This document shows, piece after piece, positions 51,591-59,950 of a stretch of DNA of 64,000 nucleotides (positions are counted from its first letter, which is position 1; each line of letters starts with the position of its first letter). This DNA comes from Alphaproteobacteria bacterium (GTDB lineage: Bacteria > Pseudomonadota > Alphaproteobacteria > Reyranellales > Reyranellaceae): NCBI GenBank assembly GCA_017307275.1, contig JAFKFK010000029.1, positions 1 through 64,000 of the forward strand, given 5' to 3'. Under the pieces are notes generated by a model that was not told where the DNA came from, did not search any database, and was given only the letters and a program-made list of their open reading frames with translations. The position numbers were made by a program, and so were the translations under genes.

Positions 51591-52876
51591 CGCTTCTTCT
51601 CGCGCAGCTTCTTCCAGTATTCGAGGCGCTTCAGGATATCGCGCTCGAAGCCGCGTTCGACCGGCTGGTAGAACTCCTCGCGCGCCATCCCATCGGGGAA
51701 ATAGTTCTGGCCGGAGAAGCCGTCGGCGGCATTGTGGTCGTACTCATAGCCCTTGCCGTAGCCGATCTCCTTCATGAGCTTGGTCGGCGCATTGAGGATG
51801 TGCATGGGCGGGGTGAGCGAGCCGTGCGTCTTCGCGGCACGCTTGGCGGCACTAAAGGCCATGTAGCCGGCATTCGATTTCGGTGCCGTGCCGAGATAGA
51901 TCACCGCCTGGGCAATCGCCAGTTCGCCTTCGGGTGAGCCCAGCCGATCGTAGGTCTCCCAGGCCGCGAGCGTCTGGGTGAGCGCCTGCGGATCGGCCAT
52001 GCCGATGTCCTCGACCGCGAAGCGCACCAGCCGGCGGGCGATGTATTTCGGGTCCTCGCCGCCATCGAGCATGCGCGCGAACCAGTAGAGCGCCGCGTCG
52101 ACATCAGACCCGCGCAACGACTTGTGCAACGCGCTGATCAGGTTGTAGTGCGCTTCCTGTGCCTTGTCGTAGAGTGGCGCGCGCTTCTGCAACAGGGTCG
52201 CGAGTCGCGACGGCGGCACCGGCCCCTTGTCCTTGAGCTGCGCCAACTGTTCGGCGATCCCGATCAGATAGCGGCCGTCGCCGTCAGCCATGGCGAACAA
52301 TGCCTGACGGCCAGTTTCGTCGACCGGCAGCGGGCGGCCCAGGGCTTCCTCGACACGCGTCAGCAGCGTACCCAGCGCCGCATCGTCGAGGCGGCGCAGC
52401 ACGAGCACCTGGCAGCGCGACAGGAGCGCCGCGTTCAGCTCGAAGGACGGGTTCTCCGTCGTGGCGCCGATCAAGGTGACGGTGCCGTCCTCGACATAGG
52501 GCAGAAAGCCGTCCTGCTGGGCGCGGTTGAAGCGATGGATCTCGTCGACGAACAACAGCGTGCCCTTGCCGTCCTTGCGCCGCTGGCGAGCCGCCTCGAA
52601 GACGCGCCGCAAATCGGCGACGCCGGAGAAGACCGCCGACAAAGGCTCGAAATGCAGGTCGGTTGCTTCCGCGAGCAGGCGCGCGATCGTCGTCTTGCCG
52701 CAGCCCGGCGGCCCCCAGAGGATCAACGAGCCAAGCTTGCGCACCGCCAGCATGCGGCCGAGCGGCCCTTCGGGTCCCAGCAGATGATCCTGCCCCAGGA
52801 TCTCGCCCAGCACCTTGGGCCGCAGCCGTTCGGCGAGCGGTGTCGGGGCGAGCGAGGCGAAGAGTTCAGCCGGCAC
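51587..52876 (-). CDS. rarA: Replication-associated recombination protein A (RarA/MgsA)
   Basis: Clamp-loader-like AAA+ ATPase of 429 residues acting at stalled forks. Walker A GPPGCGKTTIARLLA, Walker B LLFVDEIHRFNRAQQD, sensor 1 GATTENPSFELN and arginine finger LLSRCQV are present. The C-terminal tetramerisation part shows HYNLISALHKSLRGSDVDAA and EYDHNAADGFSGQNYFPD. It is 50 bases downstream of htrA. Confidence 0.96.
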   Translation of the reverse strand: MPAELFASLAPTPLAERLRPKVLGEILGQDHLLGPEGPLGRMLAVRKLGSLILWGPPGCGKTTIARLLAEATDLHFEPLSAVFSGVADLRRVFEAARQRRKDGKGTLLFVDEIHRFNRAQQDGFLPYVEDGTVTLIGATTENPSFELNAALLSRCQVLVLRRLDDAALGTLLTRVEEALGRPLPVDETGRQALFAMADGDGRYLIGIAEQLAQLKDKGPVPPSRLATLLQKRAPLYDKAQEAHYNLISALHKSLRGSDVDAALYWFARMLDGGEDPKYIARRLVRFAVEDIGMADPQALTQTLAAWETYDRLGSPEGELAIAQAVIYLGTAPKSNAGYMAFSAAKRAAKTHGSLTPPMHILNAPTKLMKEIGYGKGYEYDHNAADGFSGQNYFPDGMAREEFYQPVERGFERDILKRLEYWKKLREKKR

Positions 52877-52926
52877 GCTGGAAGGCTACCATGGTGCGCA
52901 CTGTCCTGGCTCAGCAGAACCGGGGC

Positions 52927-54318
52927 TCAGCGGAACTGGACGGTGGAGACCATCCCGTCGCGGCCGATGCTGACACTGCTGACCTGACCGGCCAGGCGTT
53001 TCTTGAGGTCGTCGACGTTCTTCACGTCCTGGCCATTGATGCCCAGGATCATGTCGCCCTGGCGCACGAAGCGGCCGGCATAGGCACCGGGCTTCACCTC
53101 GAGGATGACAACGCCAGCACGCCATTCGGCGAGGCCCATTTCCTCGGCCACCGCCGGCGACATGTTGACGACCGTGGCGCCGGACAGTGGCTGCCGGCCT
53201 TCGAGCTGTGCCTTGTCGCGCGGCGGATTCTCCGGCGGTGCGGCGAGCTTGACGTTCACGATCACTTCCTTGCCGCCGCGAACGACCCTCACCGGCACCG
53301 TCACATCGGCGTTCAGCGTGGACAGACGAAAGCGGAGACCGGCCTCGTCATCGATCACCTGCTCGCGGATGCCGACGATGACGTCGTTGCGCTTCAGGCC
53401 TGCGGCCGCGCCCGGCCCGTCGGGAAACACTTCCTTGACGATCAGACCCGCCGGCCGCGACAGGCCGAATCCTGCCGCAAGGTCCGGCGTCACGCGCTGC
53501 ATGCTGACGCCGAGCCAGGGCCGCACGATGCGTCCGCCCTGCGTGCCAGTGGAGATCATGCGTTCTACGATGTTCGACGGCGTGGCGAAGCCGATGCCGA
53601 CCGAACCGCCGGACTGCGAATAGATCGCGGTGTTGATGCCGATCAGGCGACCGTCGAGGCTGACCAACGCGCCGCCGGAGTTGCCAGGATTGATGGCAGC
53701 ATCGGTCTGCAGGAAGAAGTTGGAGTCGTTCACGCCGCCGGCGCTGCGCGCCACCGCCGAGATGATGCCGCTCGTCACCGTCTGGTTCAGACCGAACGGA
53801 TTGCCGATCGCCAGCACGACATCACCCACCTCGATGGAATCGGAGTCCCGGAGATCGAGATAGGGGAACTTCTCGTCGCTGCCTTCGATGCGCAGCAGAG
53901 CGAGGTCGAAGCGTTCGTCCTGGGTGATGAGCTTAGCCTCGAACTCCCGCCGGTCGGCCAGCACGACGCGGATTTCATCGGCGCCGCGCACGACATGGGC
54001 GTTGGTCACGATCAACCCGTCCGGCTTCACCAGCACGCCCGACCCCAGCGAGTTCTGCAGGCGCTCACCGGCCTGTGGCGGGAACGGCATACTCGGGAAA
54101 GGGAATGGCAGGCGGCGCTGCACCCGTGCGTTCGTCGTCGTGTAGATGTTGACCACGGCCGGCGACACGCGCTTGACCAGCGGCGCATAGGAATAGGCCA
54201 GATCTGCCCGCGAGCTGGGCAGCGGCTGTGCCAGAACCGCCGGTGAATAGGCAGTTGCAGCGCCACATCCGATAACAACCGCTGCCAAGACTGCCCGCCG
54301 CATTGCTCGCCGAATCAT
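52927..54318 (-). CDS. htrA: Periplasmic serine protease of the HtrA/DegP family
   Basis: Do-type protease/chaperone of 463 residues. A signal peptide of about 30 residues (cleavage near AVLAQ) precedes the trypsin-like domain with the triad H108 (TNAHVV), D138 (RFDLALLRI) and S214 (NPGNSGGAL). Two PDZ domains follow (about 275-365 and 380-463). A strong AGGAGG ribosome binding site lies seven bases before the ATG. The 147-base gap to the divergent Bug gene must hold both promoters; I could not place them. Confidence 0.96.
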   Translation of the reverse strand: MIRRAMRRAVLAAVVIGCGAATAYSPAVLAQPLPSSRADLAYSYAPLVKRVSPAVVNIYTTTNARVQRRLPFPFPSMPFPPQAGERLQNSLGSGVLVKPDGLIVTNAHVVRGADEIRVVLADRREFEAKLITQDERFDLALLRIEGSDEKFPYLDLRDSDSIEVGDVVLAIGNPFGLNQTVTSGIISAVARSAGGVNDSNFFLQTDAAINPGNSGGALVSLDGRLIGINTAIYSQSGGSVGIGFATPSNIVERMISTGTQGGRIVRPWLGVSMQRVTPDLAAGFGLSRPAGLIVKEVFPDGPGAAAGLKRNDVIVGIREQVIDDEAGLRFRLSTLNADVTVPVRVVRGGKEVIVNVKLAAPPENPPRDKAQLEGRQPLSGATVVNMSPAVAEEMGLAEWRAGVVILEVKPGAYAGRFVRQGDMILGINGQDVKNVDDLKKRLAGQVSSVSIGRDGMVSTVQFR

Positions 54319-54465
54319 CCACTCGCCTCCTGGGTTGGGCCGGATTTGCGTTCACTCTTATGGCAAATCAAGGGCTGAATCACGCGGCTGGCATATCGAT
54401 TGCAGGGCTTCCGGACAATGCGCGCACCCTTCGCCTGGGGCTGGCGCGGGAAAAGGGAGCACTTC

Positions 54466-55467
54466 ATGAAACTGACCCGTCGCAATGTCCTGACTGCCTC
54501 CGCCGCCGCACTGGGCTCGTCGCTCGCCGCACCCGCCGTGAAGGCAAGCCCCGGCTGGCCGACCAAGGGCCCGATCAAGCTGATCGCCACCTTCCCGCCC
54601 GGCGGCACTGCCGACACGATCTCGCGTATCCTGGCGCCCAAACTCTCGGCTGCCCTCGGCACGCAGGTCGTGGTCGAAAACAAGCCCGGCGCCGGCGGCA
54701 CGATCGGCTCGGACCTCGCGGCAAAAGCCGCTCCCGATGGCTACACGCTGGTGATCTCGCACGCCTCGCCGCTCGGCATCGCTCCGGGTATCTATCCCAA
54801 GCTGCCCTACAATGTGGTGACCGACTTCACCCACGTCACCCTGATCGGTCACACACCGAACGTTCTGATCGTACCGGCCGACGCCCCGTTCAAGACGCTC
54901 GCCGACTACATCGCAGCAGCCAAAGCCAAGCCCGACCAGATCGCCTTCGGCAGTTCGGGTATCGGCTCCAACACGCACCTGATGGGCGAGCTGCTGTCGA
55001 GCCTGGCCGGCATCAAGCTGAAGCATGTGCCTTATCGCGGCTCGGCGCCTTCGCTGCAGGACATGCTGGCCGGCGCCATTCCCTCGATGTTCGATCCGAT
55101 CACGACCAACGTGCCGCACATCAACTCCGGCAAGGTCCGTCTGCTGGCGGTAAGCTCGGAGAAGCGCCTCGACATGTATCCCGACGCGCCGACCTTCGCC
55201 GAGCAGGGTTTCCCCAAGCTGACGACATCGACCTGGGTGGGCGTCTCCGGTCCCAAGGGCATGTCGCCGGACATCGTCGCGCGCCTCTATGACGAACTGC
55301 AGAAGGCCTACAAGGCGCCGGAAGTCGTCGAGCGCTTCAAGGACGTCGTCCTGCTGCCCGGCGACAAGCCGATGACTCCGCCCGAATACACCCAGTTCGT
55401 CGGCGACTTCTCCGTGCTCTGGGCCGGCGTCAGCAAGTCGGCCGGCATCGAACTCGAACTGGGCTGA
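54466..55467 (+). CDS. Tripartite tricarboxylate transporter receptor (Bug family)
   Basis: Periplasmic binding protein of 333 residues. The ATG at 54466 has a GGGAG box seven bases upstream and gives a twin-arginine-like signal (MKLTRRNVLTASAAALGSS). The Bug hallmark FPPGGTADTISRILAPKL and VVVENKPGAGGTIGSD are followed by a domain-II region with HVPYRGSAPSLQDMLAGAIP. No TctA/TctB permease genes are in the window, so it is an orphan receptor. The ligand is a carboxylate or similar small anion, not predictable further. It is convergent with nrdJ. Confidence 0.93.
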   Translation: MKLTRRNVLTASAAALGSSLAAPAVKASPGWPTKGPIKLIATFPPGGTADTISRILAPKLSAALGTQVVVENKPGAGGTIGSDLAAKAAPDGYTLVISHASPLGIAPGIYPKLPYNVVTDFTHVTLIGHTPNVLIVPADAPFKTLADYIAAAKAKPDQIAFGSSGIGSNTHLMGELLSSLAGIKLKHVPYRGSAPSLQDMLAGAIPSMFDPITTNVPHINSGKVRLLAVSSEKRLDMYPDAPTFAEQGFPKLTTSTWVGVSGPKGMSPDIVARLYDELQKAYKAPEVVERFKDVVLLPGDKPMTPPEYTQFVGDFSVLWAGVSKSAGIELELG

Positions 55468-55498
55468 GTTTCCGGGCGTACGGCGGCTCGCACCGCCG

Positions 55499-57853
55499 TC
55501 AGCCGCAGCGGGAATAGCCGCAGTTCAAGCAGACGTCGCAGCCTTCCTGATGCGTCAGGGCGGCTGCGCCGCAGTTGGGGCATTGCCCCATCGCCGCCGA
55601 TACCGTCGCACTTGGCCCCTCACCGCCAGAAGATTCGCGGGCACCGGCCATCAAGCGCATGCGCGGCTCGGACACGTCCGTGAGGTGCGGTGTTTCAGCT
55701 GGCGCCAGAAAACCGATCTCCACGAGGTGGCGCTCGATCACGCTGCCGATCGCTGCCAGCAGCGAGGGCACGTAACGCCCCTCCATCCACTGCCCGCCGC
55801 GCGGATCGAACACGGCCTTAAGCTCTTCGACAACGAACGACACGTCGCCGCCGCGCCGGAACACCGCCGAGATCATGCGCGTCAGCGCCACCGTCCAGGC
55901 GTAGTGCTCCATGTTCTTGGAGTTGATGAAGATCTCGAAGGGCCGGCGGCGGCCATCCTGCATCACATCGTTGATCGTGATGTAGATTGCATGATCGCTG
56001 CCCGGCCATTTGATCTTGTAGGTCCGACCCGGCAGGTCCTCCGGCCGGTCGAGCGGCTGGGCGATGTAGACGACGCCGGTATCGCGCGACGGCGCAGGCG
56101 CCGGCACGAGGGCTGGCGGCACCAAAGCCGACGGCACAAGGGCCGGCGGTGCGGACTCGGCGGCGGGCCTCACTTCGAGTACCGCGCCGGTCACGTCGTT
56201 TGGCCGGTAGGTCGTGCAGCCCTTGCAGCCCTGCGCGTAGGCTTCCTCGTAGACGCTCTTGAACGCCTCGAAGGAGATATCGCGCGGCAGGTTGATCGTC
56301 TTGGAGATCGAGCTGTCGACATAGTCCTGCGCCGCTGCCTGCATCGCCAGATGGTCGGCGGGCGAGAGTGTCTGGGCATCGACGAAGACATCCGAGGGCG
56401 GCGCTTCGTTGCCCCGCAATTCCCGCCAGGTGCGGAAGGCATGATCGTCCACGCTCTCCTCGCGCTTGGAACCGTCGGGCTGCAGCACGTGGCGCACATG
56501 GCTGAAGGCAAAGACCGGCTCGATGCCCGAGGAGACGTTGTCGGCCAGCAGCGAAATCGTGCCGGTGGGCGCGATCGAATTCAGCAGCGCATTGCGGATG
56601 CCGTAACGGCCAATCGCGGTACGCACCTCTTCCGGCAGGCCGCGGATCGTTTCGCCTGAGAGATAGCGCGTGCGTTCGTAAAGCGGGAAGAAGCCCTTCT
56701 CTGCCGCGATGTCGGCCGAGGCGAGATAGGAGAAGCGCTGCACCGCGCCCAGCCACTCGCGCGTGAGCCGCACCGCTTCCGGCGAACCGTAACGCACACC
56801 ACAGAAGATCAGCGCATCGGCGAGTCCCGTGACCCCGAGCCCGATGCGGCGCTTGGCCTTGGCCTCCTTCTCCTGCTGCGGCAGCGGGAAGCGCGACACA
56901 TCGATGACATTGTCGAGCATGCGCACGGCAACAGGCACCAGCCGCTCCAGCGCGTCGAGATCGAGATGCGCCCCGGCGGTAAAGGGATCCTTCACCAGGG
57001 CCGCGAGGTTGATCGAGCCCAGCAGGCAGGCGCCATAGGGTGGTAACGGCTGCTCGCCACAGGGGTTCGTGGCCTGGATGGTCTCGCAATAGTGCAGGTT
57101 GTTCCGTCGGTTCACGCGATCGATGAAGATCACGCCGGGCTCGGCGACCTCGTAGGTCGCGCGCATGATGCGCTCCCACAGCGCCTTGGCCTTCACCGTC
57201 TTGAAGGTCTTGCCGCCGAATACGAGGTCCCAGTCGGCATCGTCCTTCACCGCCTTCATGAAGGCGTCGGTGACCAGCACCGAGACGTTGAACATGCGCA
57301 GCCGCTTGGGATCGCGCTTGGCGTCGACGAAGGCTTCGATGTCGGGATGGTCGCAGCGCAAGGTCGCCATCATGGCGCCGCGACGCGAGCCGGCACTCAT
57401 GATGGTGCGGCACATCGCATCCCACACATCCATGAAGGAAAGCGGCCCCGACGCATCGGCGCCGACGCCCTTCACGGGCGCACCCTGCGGCCGCAAGGTC
57501 GAGAAATCGTGCCCGATGCCCCCGCCCTGCTGCATGGTGAGGGCGGCCTCGCGCAGGTTTTCGAAGATGCCCGACATGTCGTCGGGGATCGCGCCCATGA
57601 CGAAGCAGTTGAAGAGCGTAACGGTGCGGCCGGTGCCCGCGCCGGCAATCACGCGGCCAGCCGGAAGAAACTTGAAGTCCACCAACGCGTCGTGAAAGCG
57701 CTCGGCCCAGCGGGCCGGATCGCGCTCCGGTGCCGCCAGGGCACGCGCAACCCGCCACCAGGTGGCATCGAGATCGGCATCCGCCTGGCCGGCGGTGTCG
57801 CGAAAGCGGTATTTCATGTCCCAGATGCGCTGGGAAACCTGAGCCCATTCCAT
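55499..57853 (-). CDS. nrdJ: Adenosylcobalamin-dependent ribonucleotide reductase (class II)
   Basis: Oxygen-independent reduction of ribonucleotides using B12, 784 residues. The redox Cys is C83 (FNCFVMG), the thiyl-radical Cys C265 and Glu E267 are in NPCGEQPLPPYGACLLGS, and C276 follows. SIAPTGTISLLADNVSSGIE is the substrate-phosphate-binding loop. The C-terminus has a zinc-ribbon-like CPNCG...CLNCGYSRCG that regenerates the active site. Between the core and the C-terminal domain is a Pro/Ala linker (about 570-600) with repeats of PxALVP. It starts 57 bases after plsC; I see no cobalamin riboswitch before it. Confidence 0.96.
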   Translation of the reverse strand: MEWAQVSQRIWDMKYRFRDTAGQADADLDATWWRVARALAAPERDPARWAERFHDALVDFKFLPAGRVIAGAGTGRTVTLFNCFVMGAIPDDMSGIFENLREAALTMQQGGGIGHDFSTLRPQGAPVKGVGADASGPLSFMDVWDAMCRTIMSAGSRRGAMMATLRCDHPDIEAFVDAKRDPKRLRMFNVSVLVTDAFMKAVKDDADWDLVFGGKTFKTVKAKALWERIMRATYEVAEPGVIFIDRVNRRNNLHYCETIQATNPCGEQPLPPYGACLLGSINLAALVKDPFTAGAHLDLDALERLVPVAVRMLDNVIDVSRFPLPQQEKEAKAKRRIGLGVTGLADALIFCGVRYGSPEAVRLTREWLGAVQRFSYLASADIAAEKGFFPLYERTRYLSGETIRGLPEEVRTAIGRYGIRNALLNSIAPTGTISLLADNVSSGIEPVFAFSHVRHVLQPDGSKREESVDDHAFRTWRELRGNEAPPSDVFVDAQTLSPADHLAMQAAAQDYVDSSISKTINLPRDISFEAFKSVYEEAYAQGCKGCTTYRPNDVTGAVLEVRPAAESAPPALVPSALVPPALVPAPAPSRDTGVVYIAQPLDRPEDLPGRTYKIKWPGSDHAIYITINDVMQDGRRRPFEIFINSKNMEHYAWTVALTRMISAVFRRGGDVSFVVEELKAVFDPRGGQWMEGRYVPSLLAAIGSVIERHLVEIGFLAPAETPHLTDVSEPRMRLMAGARESSGGEGPSATVSAAMGQCPNCGAAALTHQEGCDVCLNCGYSRCG

Positions 57854-57910
57854 CGCTAAAAAGTAGGCTTCAGCCTAGGCGATATCAACAAGATTGTTCT
57901 TTCTTTGTTC

Positions 57911-58633
57911 CTATCGCTCAGCCGCCCTCACCAGCCGGTCCGTGGCCGTTTCGATGCGCTCGCGCAGTGTCGTCATGAACGTTTCGCGATCCAGTCCCGG
58001 CGGGATGGCTGGCAGGACCTCGACGTCGATGATGCCGGGCCATTTGATGAACTTGCGACGGCCCCAGAAGACGCCGGAGTTCAGGGCCACCGGCACGACC
58101 GGCACGCCGAGCTGACGATAGAGCGCTGCCGTGCCGACCTGATAGGGCTTCTCCGCCCCGATTGCCACGCGCGTGCCTTCCGGGAAGATCAGAATCGACC
58201 GGCCGTCAGCCAGAGTCTGCTTCGCCTGCCGCACCAGACTGCGCAGCGCCTTGGCGCCTTCGCCGCGCTCGACGGCAATGTTGCCGACGCGCGCCATCGC
58301 CCAGCCAACAACCGGGATGAACAGCAGCTCGCGTTTCAGCACCGTGGCGCTCTGGGGAAAGATCCGGGAGAAGGCGAGCGTCTCCCACGAAGATTGATGC
58401 TTGCAGGCGAGAATGACCGGCCCCGCTGGCAAGTTCTCCAGGCCCCGTACGCGATGCGTCAGCCGGCAGGTGAGGCGCAGCCAGCCCAAGCAGAAGTCGA
58501 TCCAGAACAGCGACCAGGCGACGACGTAGCGTCGCGGCAGCAGAAGGATCGGTGCACCGACAATCGCAATGATCGTGGTGCCGACATACCAGCCGACATT
58601 GAACAGGAAGGAGCGCAGCCCGAGGCTAAACAT
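57911..58633 (-). CDS. plsC: 1-acyl-sn-glycerol-3-phosphate acyltransferase family protein
   Basis: Membrane acyltransferase of phosphatidic acid synthesis, 240 residues from the ATG at 58633 (MFSLGLRSFLFNVGWYVG); a TTG at 58675 is possible but has no better ribosome site. One or two N-terminal helices precede the catalytic block KHQSSWET, where the usual His-x4-Asp is His-x4-Glu. The motifs LFIPVVGWAMARVGNIAVER and FPEGTR are intact. It is followed by nrdJ and divergent from the zinc-ribbon gene. Confidence 0.9.
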   Translation of the reverse strand: MFSLGLRSFLFNVGWYVGTTIIAIVGAPILLLPRRYVVAWSLFWIDFCLGWLRLTCRLTHRVRGLENLPAGPVILACKHQSSWETLAFSRIFPQSATVLKRELLFIPVVGWAMARVGNIAVERGEGAKALRSLVRQAKQTLADGRSILIFPEGTRVAIGAEKPYQVGTAALYRQLGVPVVPVALNSGVFWGRRKFIKWPGIIDVEVLPAIPPGLDRETFMTTLRERIETATDRLVRAAER

Positions 58634-58714
58634 CGACGGAATGTATGTCGGCAATTGGTGTTGCTTGTAACCCAAGTTTTAGTGGCCTAATGTCCGCCCG
58701 CAAGCACATCTAGT

Positions 58715-58726
58715 GGGGAATTCCCC
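58715..58726. promoter_or_regulatory. Perfect 12-bp palindrome in the plsC/zinc-ribbon gap
   Basis: GGGGAATTCCCC lies 8 bases before the zinc-ribbon gene ATG, in the 100-base gap between divergent genes. It could be an operator or simply chance; its position overlaps the expected ribosome binding region. Confidence 0.3.
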
Positions 58727-58733
58727 GCTCATC

Positions 58734-59399
58734 ATGCACGTTTCCTGTTCAAGCTGCGGCGCACGTTACGCCGTCGACCCGACGGCGATCGGTCCTACTG
58801 GTCGTACCGTTCAATGCGCTCGTTGTAACCATCGCTGGTTTCAAACGCTCGAGCCGCCCGTGCGTCCGCCGGAAGCCTCCGGCTCGCCCCCCGAACCGAC
58901 GCCGGCTCCGGTGCCGGATATCGTGATCCGGCCCTCCGTACCGGGGGCTGGACTGCCGGCTCTGACGCCACCACCCCGGAAGAGCCCCTGGCGTACCTGG
59001 CTTGCCGTCGGCATTGGCCTCGTCGTGCTGCTGTTTGCCGCCGCCTATGTCTATCGCGGCGAAATCGGCGACCGGCTGCCGCCGGCATGGCAGACGATCC
59101 TCAAGGTCGAGGCGCGGCGTGCGGCCGATCGCGCGCATCTTTACATCGATCTTGAAGCCAGCCGGATCGACTTTGTCGACGGGCGCTACGTCGTCACCGG
59201 CGAAGTCGCCAACAGCGGCAACAAGGCGGGTACGATGCAGGCGCTGAAGCTCACTTTCCGCGCCGGCGAGCAGGTGGTAGGGCAGCGCATCGTCCCGCTG
59301 GTCGAAGGGCCGATTCCACCGGGCGGGCGGACGCGCTTCAGCTTGCCGCTTGACGATCCCCCCGCCGGCACGACCAACATCGTCCCGACCATCGACTAG
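58734..59399 (+). CDS. MJ0042-type zinc-ribbon membrane protein (DUF3426-like)
   Basis: A 221-residue protein. The N-terminal zinc ribbon has CSSCGARYAVDP and CARCNHRWFQ (two CxxC pairs within residues 5-35). A Pro-rich linker (about 45-90), one membrane helix (about 95-115, WLAVGIGLVVLLFAAAYVY) and a beta-sandwich-like C-terminal domain with YVVTGEVANSGNKAG follow. The ATG at 58734 is chosen over a GTG seven codons upstream. The gene is 11 bases from hpt. The function is not established; a sensory or envelope role is often assumed. Confidence 0.85.
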   Translation: MHVSCSSCGARYAVDPTAIGPTGRTVQCARCNHRWFQTLEPPVRPPEASGSPPEPTPAPVPDIVIRPSVPGAGLPALTPPPRKSPWRTWLAVGIGLVVLLFAAAYVYRGEIGDRLPPAWQTILKVEARRAADRAHLYIDLEASRIDFVDGRYVVTGEVANSGNKAGTMQALKLTFRAGEQVVGQRIVPLVEGPIPPGGRTRFSLPLDDPPAGTTNIVPTID

Positions 59400-59410
59400 C
59401 GAGCCGCCAA

Positions 59411-59950
59411 ATGCCCGACCGCCCGACCGTATCCATCCGTTTCTCTGCTGCCGAAATCGCCAACCGCGTCGACGAAATGGCAAAAGAGCTTGCAGGCAAG
59501 CTGGCCCCCGACACGCTGGTCGTCTCCGTCCTGAAGGGCAGCTTCGTCTTTGCGGCCGACCTGATCCGGGCGCTCAGCCGCACCGGCGCCGACTGGTCGA
59601 TGGATTTTCTCACCCTCTCGAGCTACGGCACCGCCACCGAAACGACCGGCAGCGTGAAAGTGGTGCGCGACATCGTCGACGACGTGCGCGGCCGCGACGT
59701 GCTCCTGGTCGACGACATCCTCGAGTCCGGATACACGCTCAGCTTCGCCAAGAACCTGCTGCTAGAGCGCGGCGCCAAGCGCGTGTCGATCTGCACCCTG
59801 CTCGACAAGCCCGCCAAACGGCGAACCAAGCTGCAAGCCGACTTTGTGGGCTTCCAGGCCGGCGACGAGTTCCTCGTCGGCTACGGGCTCGACTGGGCTC
59901 ACCGCTTCCGCGGTCTGCCCTATATCGGCGTTGTCGAGAAGACGAACTAG
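59411..59950 (+). CDS. hpt: Hypoxanthine phosphoribosyltransferase
   Basis: Purine salvage enzyme of 179 residues making IMP or GMP from hypoxanthine or guanine and PRPP. The PRPP motif VLLVDDILESGYTL, the flexible loop LTLSSYGTATETTG, and DKPAKRRTKLQADFVGF followed by LVGYGLDWAHRFR are as in the family. It is co-directional with the zinc-ribbon gene and convergent with the DUF4175 gene, with the two stops side by side. Confidence 0.96.
   Translation: MPDRPTVSIRFSAAEIANRVDEMAKELAGKLAPDTLVVSVLKGSFVFAADLIRALSRTGADWSMDFLTLSSYGTATETTGSVKVVRDIVDDVRGRDVLLVDDILESGYTLSFAKNLLLERGAKRVSICTLLDKPAKRRTKLQADFVGFQAGDEFLVGYGLDWAHRFRGLPYIGVVEKTN

Noticed and set aside
55818..57848. Second long minus-strand frame inside nrdJ
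   Set aside because: Same strand, other frame; Arg/Gly/Ala-rich without motifs, while nrdJ has all catalytic residues.
57854..57910. Cobalamin riboswitch before the B12-dependent nrdJ
   Set aside because: The gap to plsC is only 57 bases and no B12-box-like sequence is visible; a riboswitch further up before plsC was not seen either.
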